From Saprospiraceae bacterium (GTDB lineage Bacteria > Bacteroidota > Bacteroidia > Chitinophagales > Saprospiraceae), in NCBI GenBank assembly GCA_028279185.1, contig JANQSS010000112.1:62001-126000 (forward strand): DNA of 64,000 nt, in the 5' to 3' direction. A program made the position numbers and the translations under genes. Every line of letters begins with the position of its first letter. Within the stretch, counting starts at the first letter, position 1. Shown piece by piece: positions 55,180 through 64,000 of the stretch. The notes beneath the pieces are model-generated. The model saw only the letters and a list, made by a program, of their open reading frames with translations, had not been told where the DNA came from and made no database searches.

Positions 55180-56868
55180 ATGAGTAACAATAACGACTTT
55201 TTTAAATCAAAAGTGCTGGGCCATCCGGCAGGATTATTTGTACTGTTTTTTACTGAAATGTGGGAGCGGTTTTCCTATTATGGAATGCGAGCTATTCTTG
55301 TTATTTTCTTGACAGGAGCCATAGCTGGAGAAAATCCCGGATGGGAGTGGTCGAGTGAGGATGCGCTTCGATTGTTAGGTATTTATGCATCTCTAGTTTA
55401 TTTAACCCCATTGATAGGTGGGTGGCTGGCAGACAATATTATTGGTTATCGTCGAGCGGTGGTTATTGGGGCGTTACTCATGACATTAGGTCATGCATCC
55501 ATGGCTGTCGAAACTCCAATGTTTTTATATATCGGAATTGCATTTCTGATACTTGGGAATGGTTTCTTTAAACCAAATATGACATCCATCATTTCAAAAA
55601 TGTACGAAGGACATGATGACAAGAAAGATGGGGCTTACAACCTTTTTTACATGGGCGTCAACGCAGGAGCTTTTCTCGGTATTATGCTTTGTGGTTGGGT
55701 TGGAGAAAAGGTCGGCTGGAGCTATGGATTTGGATTGGCCGGAATTTTCATGTTTTTAGGTATGCTGCAGTTTTACTTCGCTCAGCCCTTATTCGGAAAT
55801 ATTGGGGATAAACCCGATCGAGCGGCGAAAAGCAAAGCTGATGCCTCTTCACTCGGAGATGCCGTGCTAAATTATTTCAGGCCAGTTGACTATGGCCTTG
55901 GAGGGATTTTCGCCATTTCAGCGCTCATCTTCATTTTTACAGATGATCCAACATCCTCGATTGTGGCACTACTTTCTTTTCTATTGCTACTTGCAATTCG
56001 AATGCCGAGATATGTCAAAATCGAACGTGACAAGATGATCGCATTCGGTATATTTTGCATTTTTACCATCTTCTTTTGGGCCGCTTTCGAACAAGCTGCG
56101 GGATCGCTTCCGATCTATATTAGAGATTTCACAAACCGCGCTTTGGATGGTAGTGCAGCGACCACATTTAAAATTGTGGATTTACTTGTGACAATTGTAC
56201 CGCTTGGCATTATTTCATATGTTTTACTTAGTCTTTTTAGAAAAACTTTCAGTCAAATTAGCCTTTCCAATATTATTCTTGGTTGTAGTTTTATTATCGT
56301 TTGGGCCATCGTAATTTATAAGCTTTATACTGAGTTTCAATCGTCAGATACGGATGTTCCTGTTACGTGGTTTGCCATATTGAATTCCCTATTTATAATC
56401 ATGTTTGCACCTCTATTTACAAAATGGTGGGATAGCAAATACAATCCGCCGGCTTCTGTCAAATATTTTCTAGGGCTTGCGTTACTCGGCATTGGATTTG
56501 CCTTCTTAGCTTTTGGTGCTCGTAATGTACCAGCTGGTGCGGAATCTGCCGCACTCAGTATGTTTTGGATTATCATGGCTTATTTGTTTCATACACTTGG
56601 TGAATTATGTCTATCGCCAATGGGATTATCATACCTTAGTAAATTAATTCCAGTGCGGATGATAGCCTTTATGTTTGGAGTGTACTATCTAGCCATTGCT
56701 ATTGGAAATAAACTAGCCCATTTTATAGGTGGAAAGATCGAAACTATCACCGCTCAATACGACTTATCAACCTTCTTTTTAATTTTTACTATTGTACCAA
56801 TTGGATTGGGGTTAATTGCATTGCTTTTACACCCTCTTCTAAAACGCTTGATGCACGGCGTACGATAA
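55180..56868 (+). CDS. POT/PTR family peptide transporter (copy 2)
   Basis: 562 residues with the same layout as the preceding gene: TEMWERFSYYGMRAILVIFL, GGWLADNIIGYRRAVVIGA, FYMGVNAGAFLGIMLCGWVG, ending in LLHPLLKRLMHG. Longer by an extra central loop and helix (around 260-300). A tandem duplicate; differences inside the binding pocket could give a different peptide range. A terminator follows. Confidence 0.92.
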   Translation: MSNNNDFFKSKVLGHPAGLFVLFFTEMWERFSYYGMRAILVIFLTGAIAGENPGWEWSSEDALRLLGIYASLVYLTPLIGGWLADNIIGYRRAVVIGALLMTLGHASMAVETPMFLYIGIAFLILGNGFFKPNMTSIISKMYEGHDDKKDGAYNLFYMGVNAGAFLGIMLCGWVGEKVGWSYGFGLAGIFMFLGMLQFYFAQPLFGNIGDKPDRAAKSKADASSLGDAVLNYFRPVDYGLGGIFAISALIFIFTDDPTSSIVALLSFLLLLAIRMPRYVKIERDKMIAFGIFCIFTIFFWAAFEQAAGSLPIYIRDFTNRALDGSAATTFKIVDLLVTIVPLGIISYVLLSLFRKTFSQISLSNIILGCSFIIVWAIVIYKLYTEFQSSDTDVPVTWFAILNSLFIIMFAPLFTKWWDSKYNPPASVKYFLGLALLGIGFAFLAFGARNVPAGAESAALSMFWIIMAYLFHTLGELCLSPMGLSYLSKLIPVRMIAFMFGVYYLAIAIGNKLAHFIGGKIETITAQYDLSTFFLIFTIVPIGLGLIALLLHPLLKRLMHGVR

Positions 56869-56891
56869 ATATTAAAACATATTCATATATT

Positions 56892-56925
56892 AAAGAGGTT
56901 GCGTCATCGCAACCTCTTTTTTTCT
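56892..56925 (+). terminator. Rho-independent terminator after the peptide transporters
   Basis: Perfect 12-bp stem AAAGAGGTTGCG / CGCAACCTCTTT with a 4-nt TCAT loop, then a run of T. 23 nt past the second transporter stop. Confidence 0.92.
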
Positions 56926-57009
56926 GTTAATTGGGCTCATTTCCAACCCTCATTTTTTTTCATTAAATTGGTATTCCCTTCCTGTCTGAGCATTATTTAA
57001 TTGTTCAAA

Positions 57010-57028
57010 ACAACCATATATCGGTTGT
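57010..57028. promoter_or_regulatory. Inverted repeat upstream of the beta-helix gene
   Basis: ACAACC-N7-GGTTGT, two 6-bp arms, 14 nt before the ATG at 57043. A candidate operator or 5'-leader hairpin; weak on its own. Confidence 0.3.
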
Positions 57029-57042
57029 ACTAAAATCATCAT

Positions 57043-58302
57043 ATGAAAAACCAATTGACTACGATCATTTACCTCATGATCTCAATATTATGGATGAGTT
57101 CTGTATTTGGGCAATCTGCCATCCTGGATGTAAGTAGTAATTCACAAGGCGCACTTATGCCAAGGATGACAGAAAACCAGCGAAACAATATTGTCAACCC
57201 GGCCTTTTCATTGCTCGTCTTTCAGACCAATGGCGAATCAGGCTATTATTACAACCAGGGGAGTCCCAGTACTCCAGTTTGGCGCCGTCTGGCAACCGAC
57301 CCGGATACACCTTGTGAATCGCGCATTCCTATAGACACACTGCCTTTTACAATCTCTACGAGTGGATCTTATATCATCGTCGGAAACCTCCTGGCTCCTA
57401 CTAATCAAGATGGAATCATAATAAACACCTCCCATGTGTCCGTGAATTTAAATGGTTACGCTATTTCATCAGCTGGTGGAGGAAGTGGTTTTGGAATACT
57501 TGTTTCAAATGCCTCCACAAATATTGAAGTCAAAAACGGGACTGTACATAATTGGCCTGATGATGGTATATCCGCCTTCCTGGCAACAAATTCTAACTTT
57601 TCTCATCTCAAAATTGAGAATAATCAAGGCGATGGCCTCGTAACAGGCAAAAATTGTTCAATTGACCATTGTATCAGCAACACTAATCTGTTCGATGGAA
57701 TTGATGCCGACCATCACTCAATAATCGAGCATTGCATCGCTTCCAATAATTCGGATGACGGAATCGAAGTTTCCAATTCATGTATAGTGAATAATTGCAC
57801 AAGCCAGGATAACAATGATAATGGCTTCAATACTGGCACCGGCTGTACGCTTCGGAATAATACAAGTACGACGAATGGAGATCGTGGATATGTTGCGGAT
57901 AACGGTTCTACATTGTACGGAAATATTGCACGTACAAATACCAGTCATGGATTTGACATTGGAGCGGCATGTTTCGCTCAAATGAATGTTTCGAGAGCAA
58001 ATACTGGTCATGGTTATTCGAGTGACGAGGAAAGTTCCGTCGATAATAATTTAGCCGATAATAATTCATTGGCTGGCTACCAAACCAACGCTAGTAAAGT
58101 ACGATTTGAAAATAATCAGAGTACATCAAATGGAACTTATGGATATGATATTCAAGGTCTGGGAGATTGCGTCATCATTCGAAATACAGCAATTTCAAAT
58201 ACTCTATCAAATTTCAATATTGCCGTAGGAAATAGTGCAGGCCCAATCATTGGACCAAGTCTTTCATCGGCCACCAATCCATTTTCAAATATCAGCCTTT
58301 AA
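57043..58302 (+). CDS. Right-handed parallel beta-helix repeat protein
   Basis: 419 residues with a signal peptide (LMISILWMSSVFGQS). After it comes a short Bacteroidota-type segment (ILDVSSNSQGALMPRMTENQR ... GYYYNQG...WRRLA) often found in secreted or fibre-like proteins. From about residue 105 it is a right-handed beta-helix with ~22-23-residue coils rich in Asn/Asp/Gly (SIDHCISN, IVNNCTSQDNNDNG, LRNNTSTTNGDRG, LYGNIARTNTSHG). Such helices bind or cut polysaccharides; no catalytic residues are assignable. No T9SS tail is evident. It precedes a giant PKD protein on the same strand by 41 nt. Confidence 0.85.
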   Translation: MKNQLTTIIYLMISILWMSSVFGQSAILDVSSNSQGALMPRMTENQRNNIVNPAFSLLVFQTNGESGYYYNQGSPSTPVWRRLATDPDTPCESRIPIDTLPFTISTSGSYIIVGNLLAPTNQDGIIINTSHVSVNLNGYAISSAGGGSGFGILVSNASTNIEVKNGTVHNWPDDGISAFLATNSNFSHLKIENNQGDGLVTGKNCSIDHCISNTNLFDGIDADHHSIIEHCIASNNSDDGIEVSNSCIVNNCTSQDNNDNGFNTGTGCTLRNNTSTTNGDRGYVADNGSTLYGNIARTNTSHGFDIGAACFAQMNVSRANTGHGYSSDEESSVDNNLADNNSLAGYQTNASKVRFENNQSTSNGTYGYDIQGLGDCVIIRNTAISNTLSNFNIAVGNSAGPIIGPSLSSATNPFSNISL

Positions 58303-58343
58303 TCACCAACTGCACCTTTGCCATCACGCTTAAATTATGCTTT

Positions 58344-61300
58344 ATGAAAAACCTCAGCAAAACCATTTTACTTCTTGTATCCGCCCTCATTTATAATTCG
58401 ATATATGCACAAGAACCAATACCCATAGAAGATGTCATTTGCATGACAGAAACTGACTCATTTGATCTATCCTTAAACGATTACTTCCCATCAGGCCCTA
58501 TCTTCCTTCTTGATCAAACCATGTGTTTTCGCACCACAGGATACAACATTACATTTAATGCAAATCAACCCGGATGTGATTGCGGGCAGGAATTTCAATT
58601 AGAATATTTTTATGAAAACAACCCAGACACCCGGGCAACCATTTCAATAACTATTAAATGTGATGTCGAAAAACCCGAATGTTTTTTAACCGATTTATCT
58701 TCAGTAGATCCGCCGGGAAGCGGTAATCCCTCGGGAGATTGTTTATTTGCTTGTGAGTTTGAAACCTCGACTTATTTTGTCCCACATGTCATAGGAAATA
58801 GTTATCTATATGTCGTAACAGGAGCAGCATCATATACGACCAATATCGATGGAAATGAACTTTATGTGACTTGGGGAGCGGCTGGTAGTGGAAATATTAA
58901 TTTGACTATAACGAATGGTGGCGTTTCGACGAATTTAAATTTTTGTGTTGATATTCTGGAAGGGCCTGATGCCGCTTTTACCCCATCAGCAACTTGCATT
59001 TGTAATAGCGGCTCCATAAGTTTTACAAATAATTCGTTGGGAGCTAATAATTACTTATGGGATTTTGGTGACGGTAATACTTCTACTACTCCTAATCCCA
59101 CACATACCTTTACGACGCCTGGAACCTATACCGTTGTCTTATTCGCATATCGTAATAATTTCAATCTGCAAGGTGATCCGCTTTGCTGTTGCACCGATTC
59201 CACTTCGATAGAAATCATCGTGGAAGACTTGGAAGGTCCCGATATTTTTTGGGTTTCTACACTTTGTCCTGGTGATAAAAGTTTTTATTGGACAGATGCT
59301 GACATGTGTGGTACGTACGATTGGACGGTTCTTGACGAAAATGGCGATCCATGGCCATTTACCGGTGATGGCACAGACAGCATATGTGTAACATGGGGTG
59401 CAGGCCCGATTGGTACTATATCATTACAAGTTACGGGCTGTTCCACTACCTATTGTTCTAAACCTACAACGGTAGTCGTTCCTATCGTTTCGGCAACAGT
59501 ACCGGTCTCAGGTGATACAGACGTATGCGTCGGTGAAACAGAGACTTACACCTTGCCGAAGTGGCCTAGCGTGCTGTACGATTGGACCGTGACCGGCGGA
59601 ACTATCATTGCCGGTGACAGCACCAACGTTGCAACCATACAATGGGGTGCAGGCCCGGTTGGCACAATCCATGTTGACTATTACAGCGATTTTCTTGGTG
59701 GCCTCCCGAATCATGAGATGTCAGACTGTGAAGGTGATGCGGATTTAACCGTAAGTATATTGCCAAAATTTGGTGTGTTTGGAGCAGTTCCTGCGATTGC
59801 ATGCGTGGATGACGTCAGTAATTTTAGTGCAACTGCATTTCCTTCGGCATCATACTCATGGACCATAACGCCTTATGCTCCATTCACAGGTGATGGCACC
59901 GCTAATATTTCAGTTACTTGGAATACTGGGCCGGGAACATTTTTCATTCAAGCCGTAACGAACACATCAGGTGTCTATTGCAACGACACTGTAACAACGG
60001 TTATGACCGTCATCGAACTAGAAAAGCCAGATTCTATTGTTGGGCCAAATGAAATCTGTCCAGGTGGCACATATACTTATTTGGGTTATTCTTCTACACC
60101 GAATACAACACTAGAGTGGACTGTTACAGGAGGTAGCCCCGCAACCTATACCGGGTCACCAATAACCGTTACATGGAATGGGAGCGGCCCCTATGGACTG
60201 AGTCTTGCCCAACAGCAAGTTGATCCGCCAAATTGTCTTTCAGATACGATTTCTTTTAATCTCATTGAAAAGTCTATTAATGGACCTCTTTTTTTTCCTT
60301 CATTACCGGCATGCATCAATGAGACCGTTCCGTACAGCGCAAGTCCAAGCCAGGATCCAGATGCCGAAATAGAATGGAAGATCTCACCTTCCACTGCTGG
60401 AAGTGTCATCGCTGGTCAAGGAACACTGGCACCCACCATTCAATGGAATAACGACCCGGGAACGGTCTACCTCTCTTTATGCGTCAGTCTATGCGACCAG
60501 ACTGACACGCGTACTGATACTATTAATCTGCGGGCACCATTAGAACCCTCAATTGTACAAATTGGTGACCTTTGTCCTGGGGTGATAGCTACTCTGGATG
60601 CCTCTTCCGGCTTTACATCTTACGCCTGGTCTGGTCCTGTTATTTCTACGATGGAGGATATTACAATAACCAGCGGTGGAACGTATGTTCTCACAACGGT
60701 CGACGCCTTTGGGTGTGAAGCGACTGTCACATACATGGCCGTGGAGTTACCCTCACCTGTTGCCAGCATATCTACACCAGACGATGAATTTCTTTGCTTA
60801 CCAGCTGCCGGTTCTTCGGTTACAATATCAGCTCAAACCAATCCAGACTATGAATTCACCTGGTACTGCAATGGCAATATCGTGTTAGGGCCTGGGCCAA
60901 CACCAACTTTTACGCATAATGGGACAAATGTCGACAGTGTGTTCAATTATTGCGTTGTCGTTCAAGACTTGGTAACACATTGCACCAAGAAGAGTAATGT
61001 ACTTAGCGTAATTCAAGATACGTGCACTTCTGGTGGAGGTAATGGAGGATGTACGCCAGAATCATATTCACTATCTGTCACCTCGGGAACCGGATTTCCC
61101 AACTGCAATGAAGCCATATTTACAACTTCATCTTCTGGAAATGTCATCATAACGGGTTGGAATTTTGGTGACGTTACATCCAACACAAACGACGGCTCTC
61201 TCACGATTGCGGAACATACGTATCCAAAGGCGAGCTACTATACGGTTACCGTAAACGCGCAAGTTCCGGAAGCAGGGTCGACCTCAATGCCCCCCGATTA

Positions 61301-64000
61301 TTGCAATGTCAGTGAAAATGTCAGTGTGTGTATTCCATTAGCAGCAGATTTCAGTTGTCAAGACAGCTGCTTACGTGTTTGTTTCACCGATTTATCGACT
61401 TATTTACCCGGAAATGGCACGCTTACCTATTTGTGGGAGTTTGATGACGGATTCATCTCCGTTGATCCAAACCCATGCCACACCTATCTCTCCTCCGGAA
61501 CATATGATGTAACCTTGACCGTCACGAATGCGAATGGATGTAAGGCATCTCAAATTAAAACGATTACCCTTGCATCTTTCGGCTCCACTGCAATGAACAT
61601 AAGTCCTTCTCCTGTGTGCGTTGGGGATCCTGTATCATTCAATGGATCAGGAACCGGAATCACAAGTTGGTTGTGGGAGTTTGGAGATGGAGCAAGCAAC
61701 GCCAATCAAAATACTGATCATGCATATTTAGTGGCCGGCAACTTTGACGTGACACTAACGGTAAGCAATGTAAACGGTTGTGATACTTCGCTAACATCAA
61801 ATGTCATTGTATTTCCCAATCCGGCAGATGACACCATTAGCTATGATTCCACTTTAATCATTTGCGATGGAGAACAAGTCATGCTTTATGGCCCTCCAGG
61901 ACCGTATACCTATCTATGGAATACGGGTGATATAACCTCATTTTATTTAGCATCCTCTGCAGGTGACTATTCTGTCACGTACTCTGATGCCAATAATTGC
62001 ATGAACGAAACGCCTCCCGTAACAGTCGTCGTACTGCCGTTACCAGAAGTGTCTATTTCAGGCCCTAACTACATCTGCGATGATGGTTGTGTGACACTAC
62101 AAGCAACTGCTGGACCAGGGTTTACATACCAATGGCTTGATAACTTAGGAAATCCAATCATAGGTGCCACAATGTCAACTTTTGACATTTGTGATTTTAT
62201 GGCTCTGCCAATGACCGTTTATGTGGATGTGACGGATGCTAATGGTTGTACCGCTCAGGCTGGGCCCCATACGGTAGATATCGCCACTTCTCCATTTTTT
62301 AATGTCAGTATTGTTGGTGATACCTGTGAAGGTAGTATCAATGTGCTCTCCGTTCCAATTCTTCCGGATGTACGTTATCAGTGGTCAACGGGCGCGTCTG
62401 GTTTATCCATTTCAGTAATTAGTGCTGGGCTATACACTGTAATTGGCACAGACACTATTACCAATTGCTCGCACAGCGCATCCATTACCATAAATCCTTT
62501 GCCAGATCTATGCCTTGTGCCTACGGGCTGCTATGAAATATGCGATCCTGACACCATTTGTGGGCCAGCAGGATTATCCGCTTACCAATGGAACATGAAT
62601 GGCGTTCCCATACCTGGAGAAACCAATCAATGTCTTATTGTTTCCATGTCAGGATCATACTCTTTGACGGGCACAAATGAATTTGGATGTGTACTTACTT
62701 CTGACACTTTAATATTAAATGTAATCGACTGCCCGGACTGTGATGATCAATCCGTGAATGCGAAAATTCAACCCACCGGTGGATGCTGTTATTCGCTGAC
62801 GTACAATAATGTAAATACCAGCATTTATCAACTTGTAATGTCAACAACTGATGCTGACATAAACCCGGATCTGGGTAGTTTGGATCCGTCACTATCCGTA
62901 TTTTCAATTGGAAGCAATTTTATTGGTTTGGAAAATAGCACACCAACAAACCCGATGCCTCCAGGGGTATTACTTGATTATTTGAATTTTTGTTTAGTTA
63001 ATATTGTCAATGTACCTCAGACGGTAATTTTTGATTGGTACAATGACTCGACTGAAATTGTGTGCTCTGATACCTTAATTTTTGACTGTCCGATTGATTC
63101 AGACTGCATTTATGTGTCATCGGACACGATGTATTGTGAAGGTGAAGAATTAATATATGAGGTCACCATATGTAATTCGCCATTAAATTCATTTGATATT
63201 GAGTATTTGGTTTTTGATCCCATCAGTCCCGGTGGTGTTTCATTTACACCACCATTCATAGACTTAGGTGGATCTCCAATTACGCCTGGAACTTGTCAAA
63301 CATTTACGCTCATGATTAATGGCCCAGATTTAGCGAATAAATTATTGTGTTATAATGTAGTTGGCCATTCGGAGGATATCAACGTGAACCCTGATGCTTT
63401 ATGTTGTTCACTAGACACAGCGCGTTATTATCAAATTCCCGGTTGCACACCATGCGATATGGTTTACGTAGAAGATATCACATCGGCAGAAGACTCATGT
63501 TGCTATGATATTATATTGAACAACGGTTTTGATCCGAGCGCATTTGACGGTATTGATTTATGCGTATTAAATCCAAGCGGTACGATTACGATCGACAATC
63601 CAGCTTCATCCGTTTGGACTACAGCCTTGTATTCTAGTACAGTTGTAGAATTAGATTATTCTGGAAGCACACCATTTATACCACTAGGCAGTGTATCGTT
63701 ACCCACCATTTGCGTTCATTCCGATGATGTGTACCAATTAGTCGAAATTAAATGGATGCATGGAGCTGATGTAATTTGTCGCGATACTATATCCCTGTTT
63801 TGCGAGCCACCATGTGGCTATGTTACCGAGGACTCGGTTTATTGCGAGGAAGATGGTCAATGGTATTTCGAATTTTCAATAAAAAACACGTCAATGGTCA
63901 CGATGGACGAGGCGTACATTTCGTTTGATGATCCAGCTCTAAGTGGCTATAATCAGACCATATCATTAGGTGGACTGGCACCAGGAAGTGTGTTTGGCCC
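58344..64000 (+). CDS. Giant exported PKD-repeat protein, 3' end outside the window
   Basis: Open from the ATG at 58344 to the right edge (over 1880 residues; no stop). Signal peptide ends YAQ. Frame sampled at several points stays open. It has PKD domains (WDFGDG about residue 239; WNFGD about 939; WEFDDG about 1031; WEFGDG about 1111) with many further Ig/PKD-like stretches. From about residue 1463 a pair of Cys-rich modules repeats with a spacing of 236-238 residues (see finding). Such Bacteroidota proteins usually finish with a T9SS/gliding-motility C-terminal domain, which is beyond the window. Surface adhesin or scaffold is the best guess. Confidence 0.88.
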   Translation, partial: MKNLSKTILLLVSALIYNSIYAQEPIPIEDVICMTETDSFDLSLNDYFPSGPIFLLDQTMCFRTTGYNITFNANQPGCDCGQEFQLEYFYENNPDTRATISITIKCDVEKPECFLTDLSSVDPPGSGNPSGDCLFACEFETSTYFVPHVIGNSYLYVVTGAASYTTNIDGNELYVTWGAAGSGNINLTITNGGVSTNLNFCVDILEGPDAAFTPSATCICNSGSISFTNNSLGANNYLWDFGDGNTSTTPNPTHTFTTPGTYTVVLFAYRNNFNLQGDPLCCCTDSTSIEIIVEDLEGPDIFWVSTLCPGDKSFYWTDADMCGTYDWTVLDENGDPWPFTGDGTDSICVTWGAGPIGTISLQVTGCSTTYCSKPTTVVVPIVSATVPVSGDTDVCVGETETYTLPKWPSVLYDWTVTGGTIIAGDSTNVATIQWGAGPVGTIHVDYYSDFLGGLPNHEMSDCEGDADLTVSILPKFGVFGAVPAIACVDDVSNFSATAFPSASYSWTITPYAPFTGDGTANISVTWNTGPGTFFIQAVTNTSGVYCNDTVTTVMTVIELEKPDSIVGPNEICPGGTYTYLGYSSTPNTTLEWTVTGGSPATYTGSPITVTWNGSGPYGLSLAQQQVDPPNCLSDTISFNLIEKSINGPLFFPSLPACINETVPYSASPSQDPDAEIEWKISPSTAGSVIAGQGTLAPTIQWNNDPGTVYLSLCVSLCDQTDTRTDTINLRAPLEPSIVQIGDLCPGVIATLDASSGFTSYAWSGPVISTMEDITITSGGTYVLTTVDAFGCEATVTYMAVELPSPVASISTPDDEFLCLPAAGSSVTISAQTNPDYEFTWYCNGNIVLGPGPTPTFTHNGTNVDSVFNYCVVVQDLVTHCTKKSNVLSVIQDTCTSGGGNGGCTPESYSLSVTSGTGFPNCNEAIFTTSSSGNVIITGWNFGDVTSNTNDGSLTIAEHTYPKASYYTVTVNAQVPEAGSTSMPPDYCNVSENVSVCIPLAADFSCQDSCLRVCFTDLSTYLPGNGTLTYLWEFDDGFISVDPNPCHTYLSSGTYDVTLTVTNANGCKASQIKTITLASFGSTAMNISPSPVCVGDPVSFNGSGTGITSWLWEFGDGASNANQNTDHAYLVAGNFDVTLTVSNVNGCDTSLTSNVIVFPNPADDTISYDSTLIICDGEQVMLYGPPGPYTYLWNTGDITSFYLASSAGDYSVTYSDANNCMNETPPVTVVVLPLPEVSISGPNYICDDGCVTLQATAGPGFTYQWLDNLGNPIIGATMSTFDICDFMALPMTVYVDVTDANGCTAQAGPHTVDIATSPFFNVSIVGDTCEGSINVLSVPILPDVRYQWSTGASGLSISVISAGLYTVIGTDTITNCSHSASITINPLPDLCLVPTGCYEICDPDTICGPAGLSAYQWNMNGVPIPGETNQCLIVSMSGSYSLTGTNEFGCVLTSDTLILNVIDCPDCDDQSVNAKIQPTGGCCYSLTYNNVNTSIYQLVMSTTDADINPDLGSLDPSLSVFSIGSNFIGLENSTPTNPMPPGVLLDYLNFCLVNIVNVPQTVIFDWYNDSTEIVCSDTLIFDCPIDSDCIYVSSDTMYCEGEELIYEVTICNSPLNSFDIEYLVFDPISPGGVSFTPPFIDLGGSPITPGTCQTFTLMINGPDLANKLLCYNVVGHSEDINVNPDALCCSLDTARYYQIPGCTPCDMVYVEDITSAEDSCCYDIILNNGFDPSAFDGIDLCVLNPSGTITIDNPASSVWTTALYSSTVVELDYSGSTPFIPLGSVSLPTICVHSDDVYQLVEIKWMHGADVICRDTISLFCEPPCGYVTEDSVYCEEDGQWYFEFSIKNTSMVTMDEAYISFDDPALSGYNQTISLGGLAPGSVFG

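Noticed and set aside
57553-58140. Repeated Asn-rich DNA words within the beta-helix gene as a possible direct repeat or CRISPR array
   Set aside because: The period reflects beta-helix coils in the protein; the DNA copies are too diverged and have no spacers.
58344-64000. Short minus-strand frames inside the giant PKD gene
   Set aside because: They are complements of a long continuous plus-strand frame with clear PKD domains.

Overview
The window is chromosomal DNA from a member of the Bacteroidota. The signs are C-terminal type IX secretion (T9SS) sorting domains on two secreted proteins, many lipoproteins, PKD/Ig-rich giant surface proteins, GYDIA-type GHMP kinase, DUF6702, TIGR02757 and TonB-family genes, and Bacteroidota-style promoters (TAnnTTTG at -7, in three cases with TTG exactly 23 nt upstream). 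Shine-Dalgarno sites are not evident and TTG starts occur. The mixture of a mevalonate pathway, giant PKD proteins and fused isobutyryl-CoA mutase would fit a marine or wastewater Saprospiria-like lineage, but that placement is a guess. No rRNA, tRNA, CRISPR, prophage or insertion sequence was found.

Layout. 1-3.2 kb: a T9SS-sorted protein, two unknown lipoproteins and a DUF1801 protein, with one gene-poor gap (1452-2070). 3.2-9.2 kb: a divergent pair, a secreted S9 peptidase and a UvrD-like helicase fused to a PD-(D/E)XK Fe-S nuclease. 9.2-13.6 kb: small genes, including two paralogous zinc-metalloprotease-like lipoproteins flanking a truncated FecR, then ComF and HtrA. 13.8-19.9 kb: a tight same-strand run of alaS, a small membrane protein, a Gfo/Idh oxidoreductase, a lipoprotein and a polyprenyl sugar-phosphate transferase. 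20-26.7 kb: a LOG-family gene, then type 2 IPP isomerase, HMG-CoA reductase, GYDIA kinase, a flavin reductase, and a sulfotransferase-like/class IV aminotransferase pair. 26.9-29.7 kb: clpS-aat (N-degron pathway) running into a GH127-like gene. 29.8-39.8 kb: DMT permease, O-methyltransferase, HemW, MnmG, TonB-like protein, a mevalonate-kinase-like GHMP kinase, YidD, DUF6702, adenosylhomocysteinase and TIGR02757. 39.8-44.1 kb: fused isobutyryl-CoA mutase IcmF and an S4/pseudouridine-synthase-like protein that lacks the catalytic Asp. 44.2-49.8 kb: two large exported proteins meeting tail to tail, one PNGase F-related with an inserted LamG domain. 49.9-56.9 kb: alpha/beta hydrolase, RuvC, a heptamer-repeat intergenic region, a flippase-like membrane protein, DUF3108 and two tandem POT peptide transporters. 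57-64 kb: a beta-helix exported protein and a giant PKD protein that runs off the right edge.

How the genes work together. The isoprenoid genes at 20.9-24.3 kb plus the kinase at 35.6 kb cover reduction of HMG-CoA, phosphorylation and IPP/DMAPP isomerisation; HMG-CoA synthase and the decarboxylase must lie elsewhere. ClpS and Aat form an N-end-rule degradation module. AhcY, MnmG, HemW, AlaS, RuvC and YidD are housekeeping genes. Nothing here is clearly a new defence or mobile system. The most unusual signals are the (NNNACTG)n heptamer arrays in opposite orientations beside ruvC, the sulfotransferase-aminotransferase pair resembling a fused plant protein, the catalytically incomplete pseudouridine synthase, the LamG-interrupted PNGase F homologue, and the tandem 236-238-residue Cys-rich modules in the terminal giant protein.
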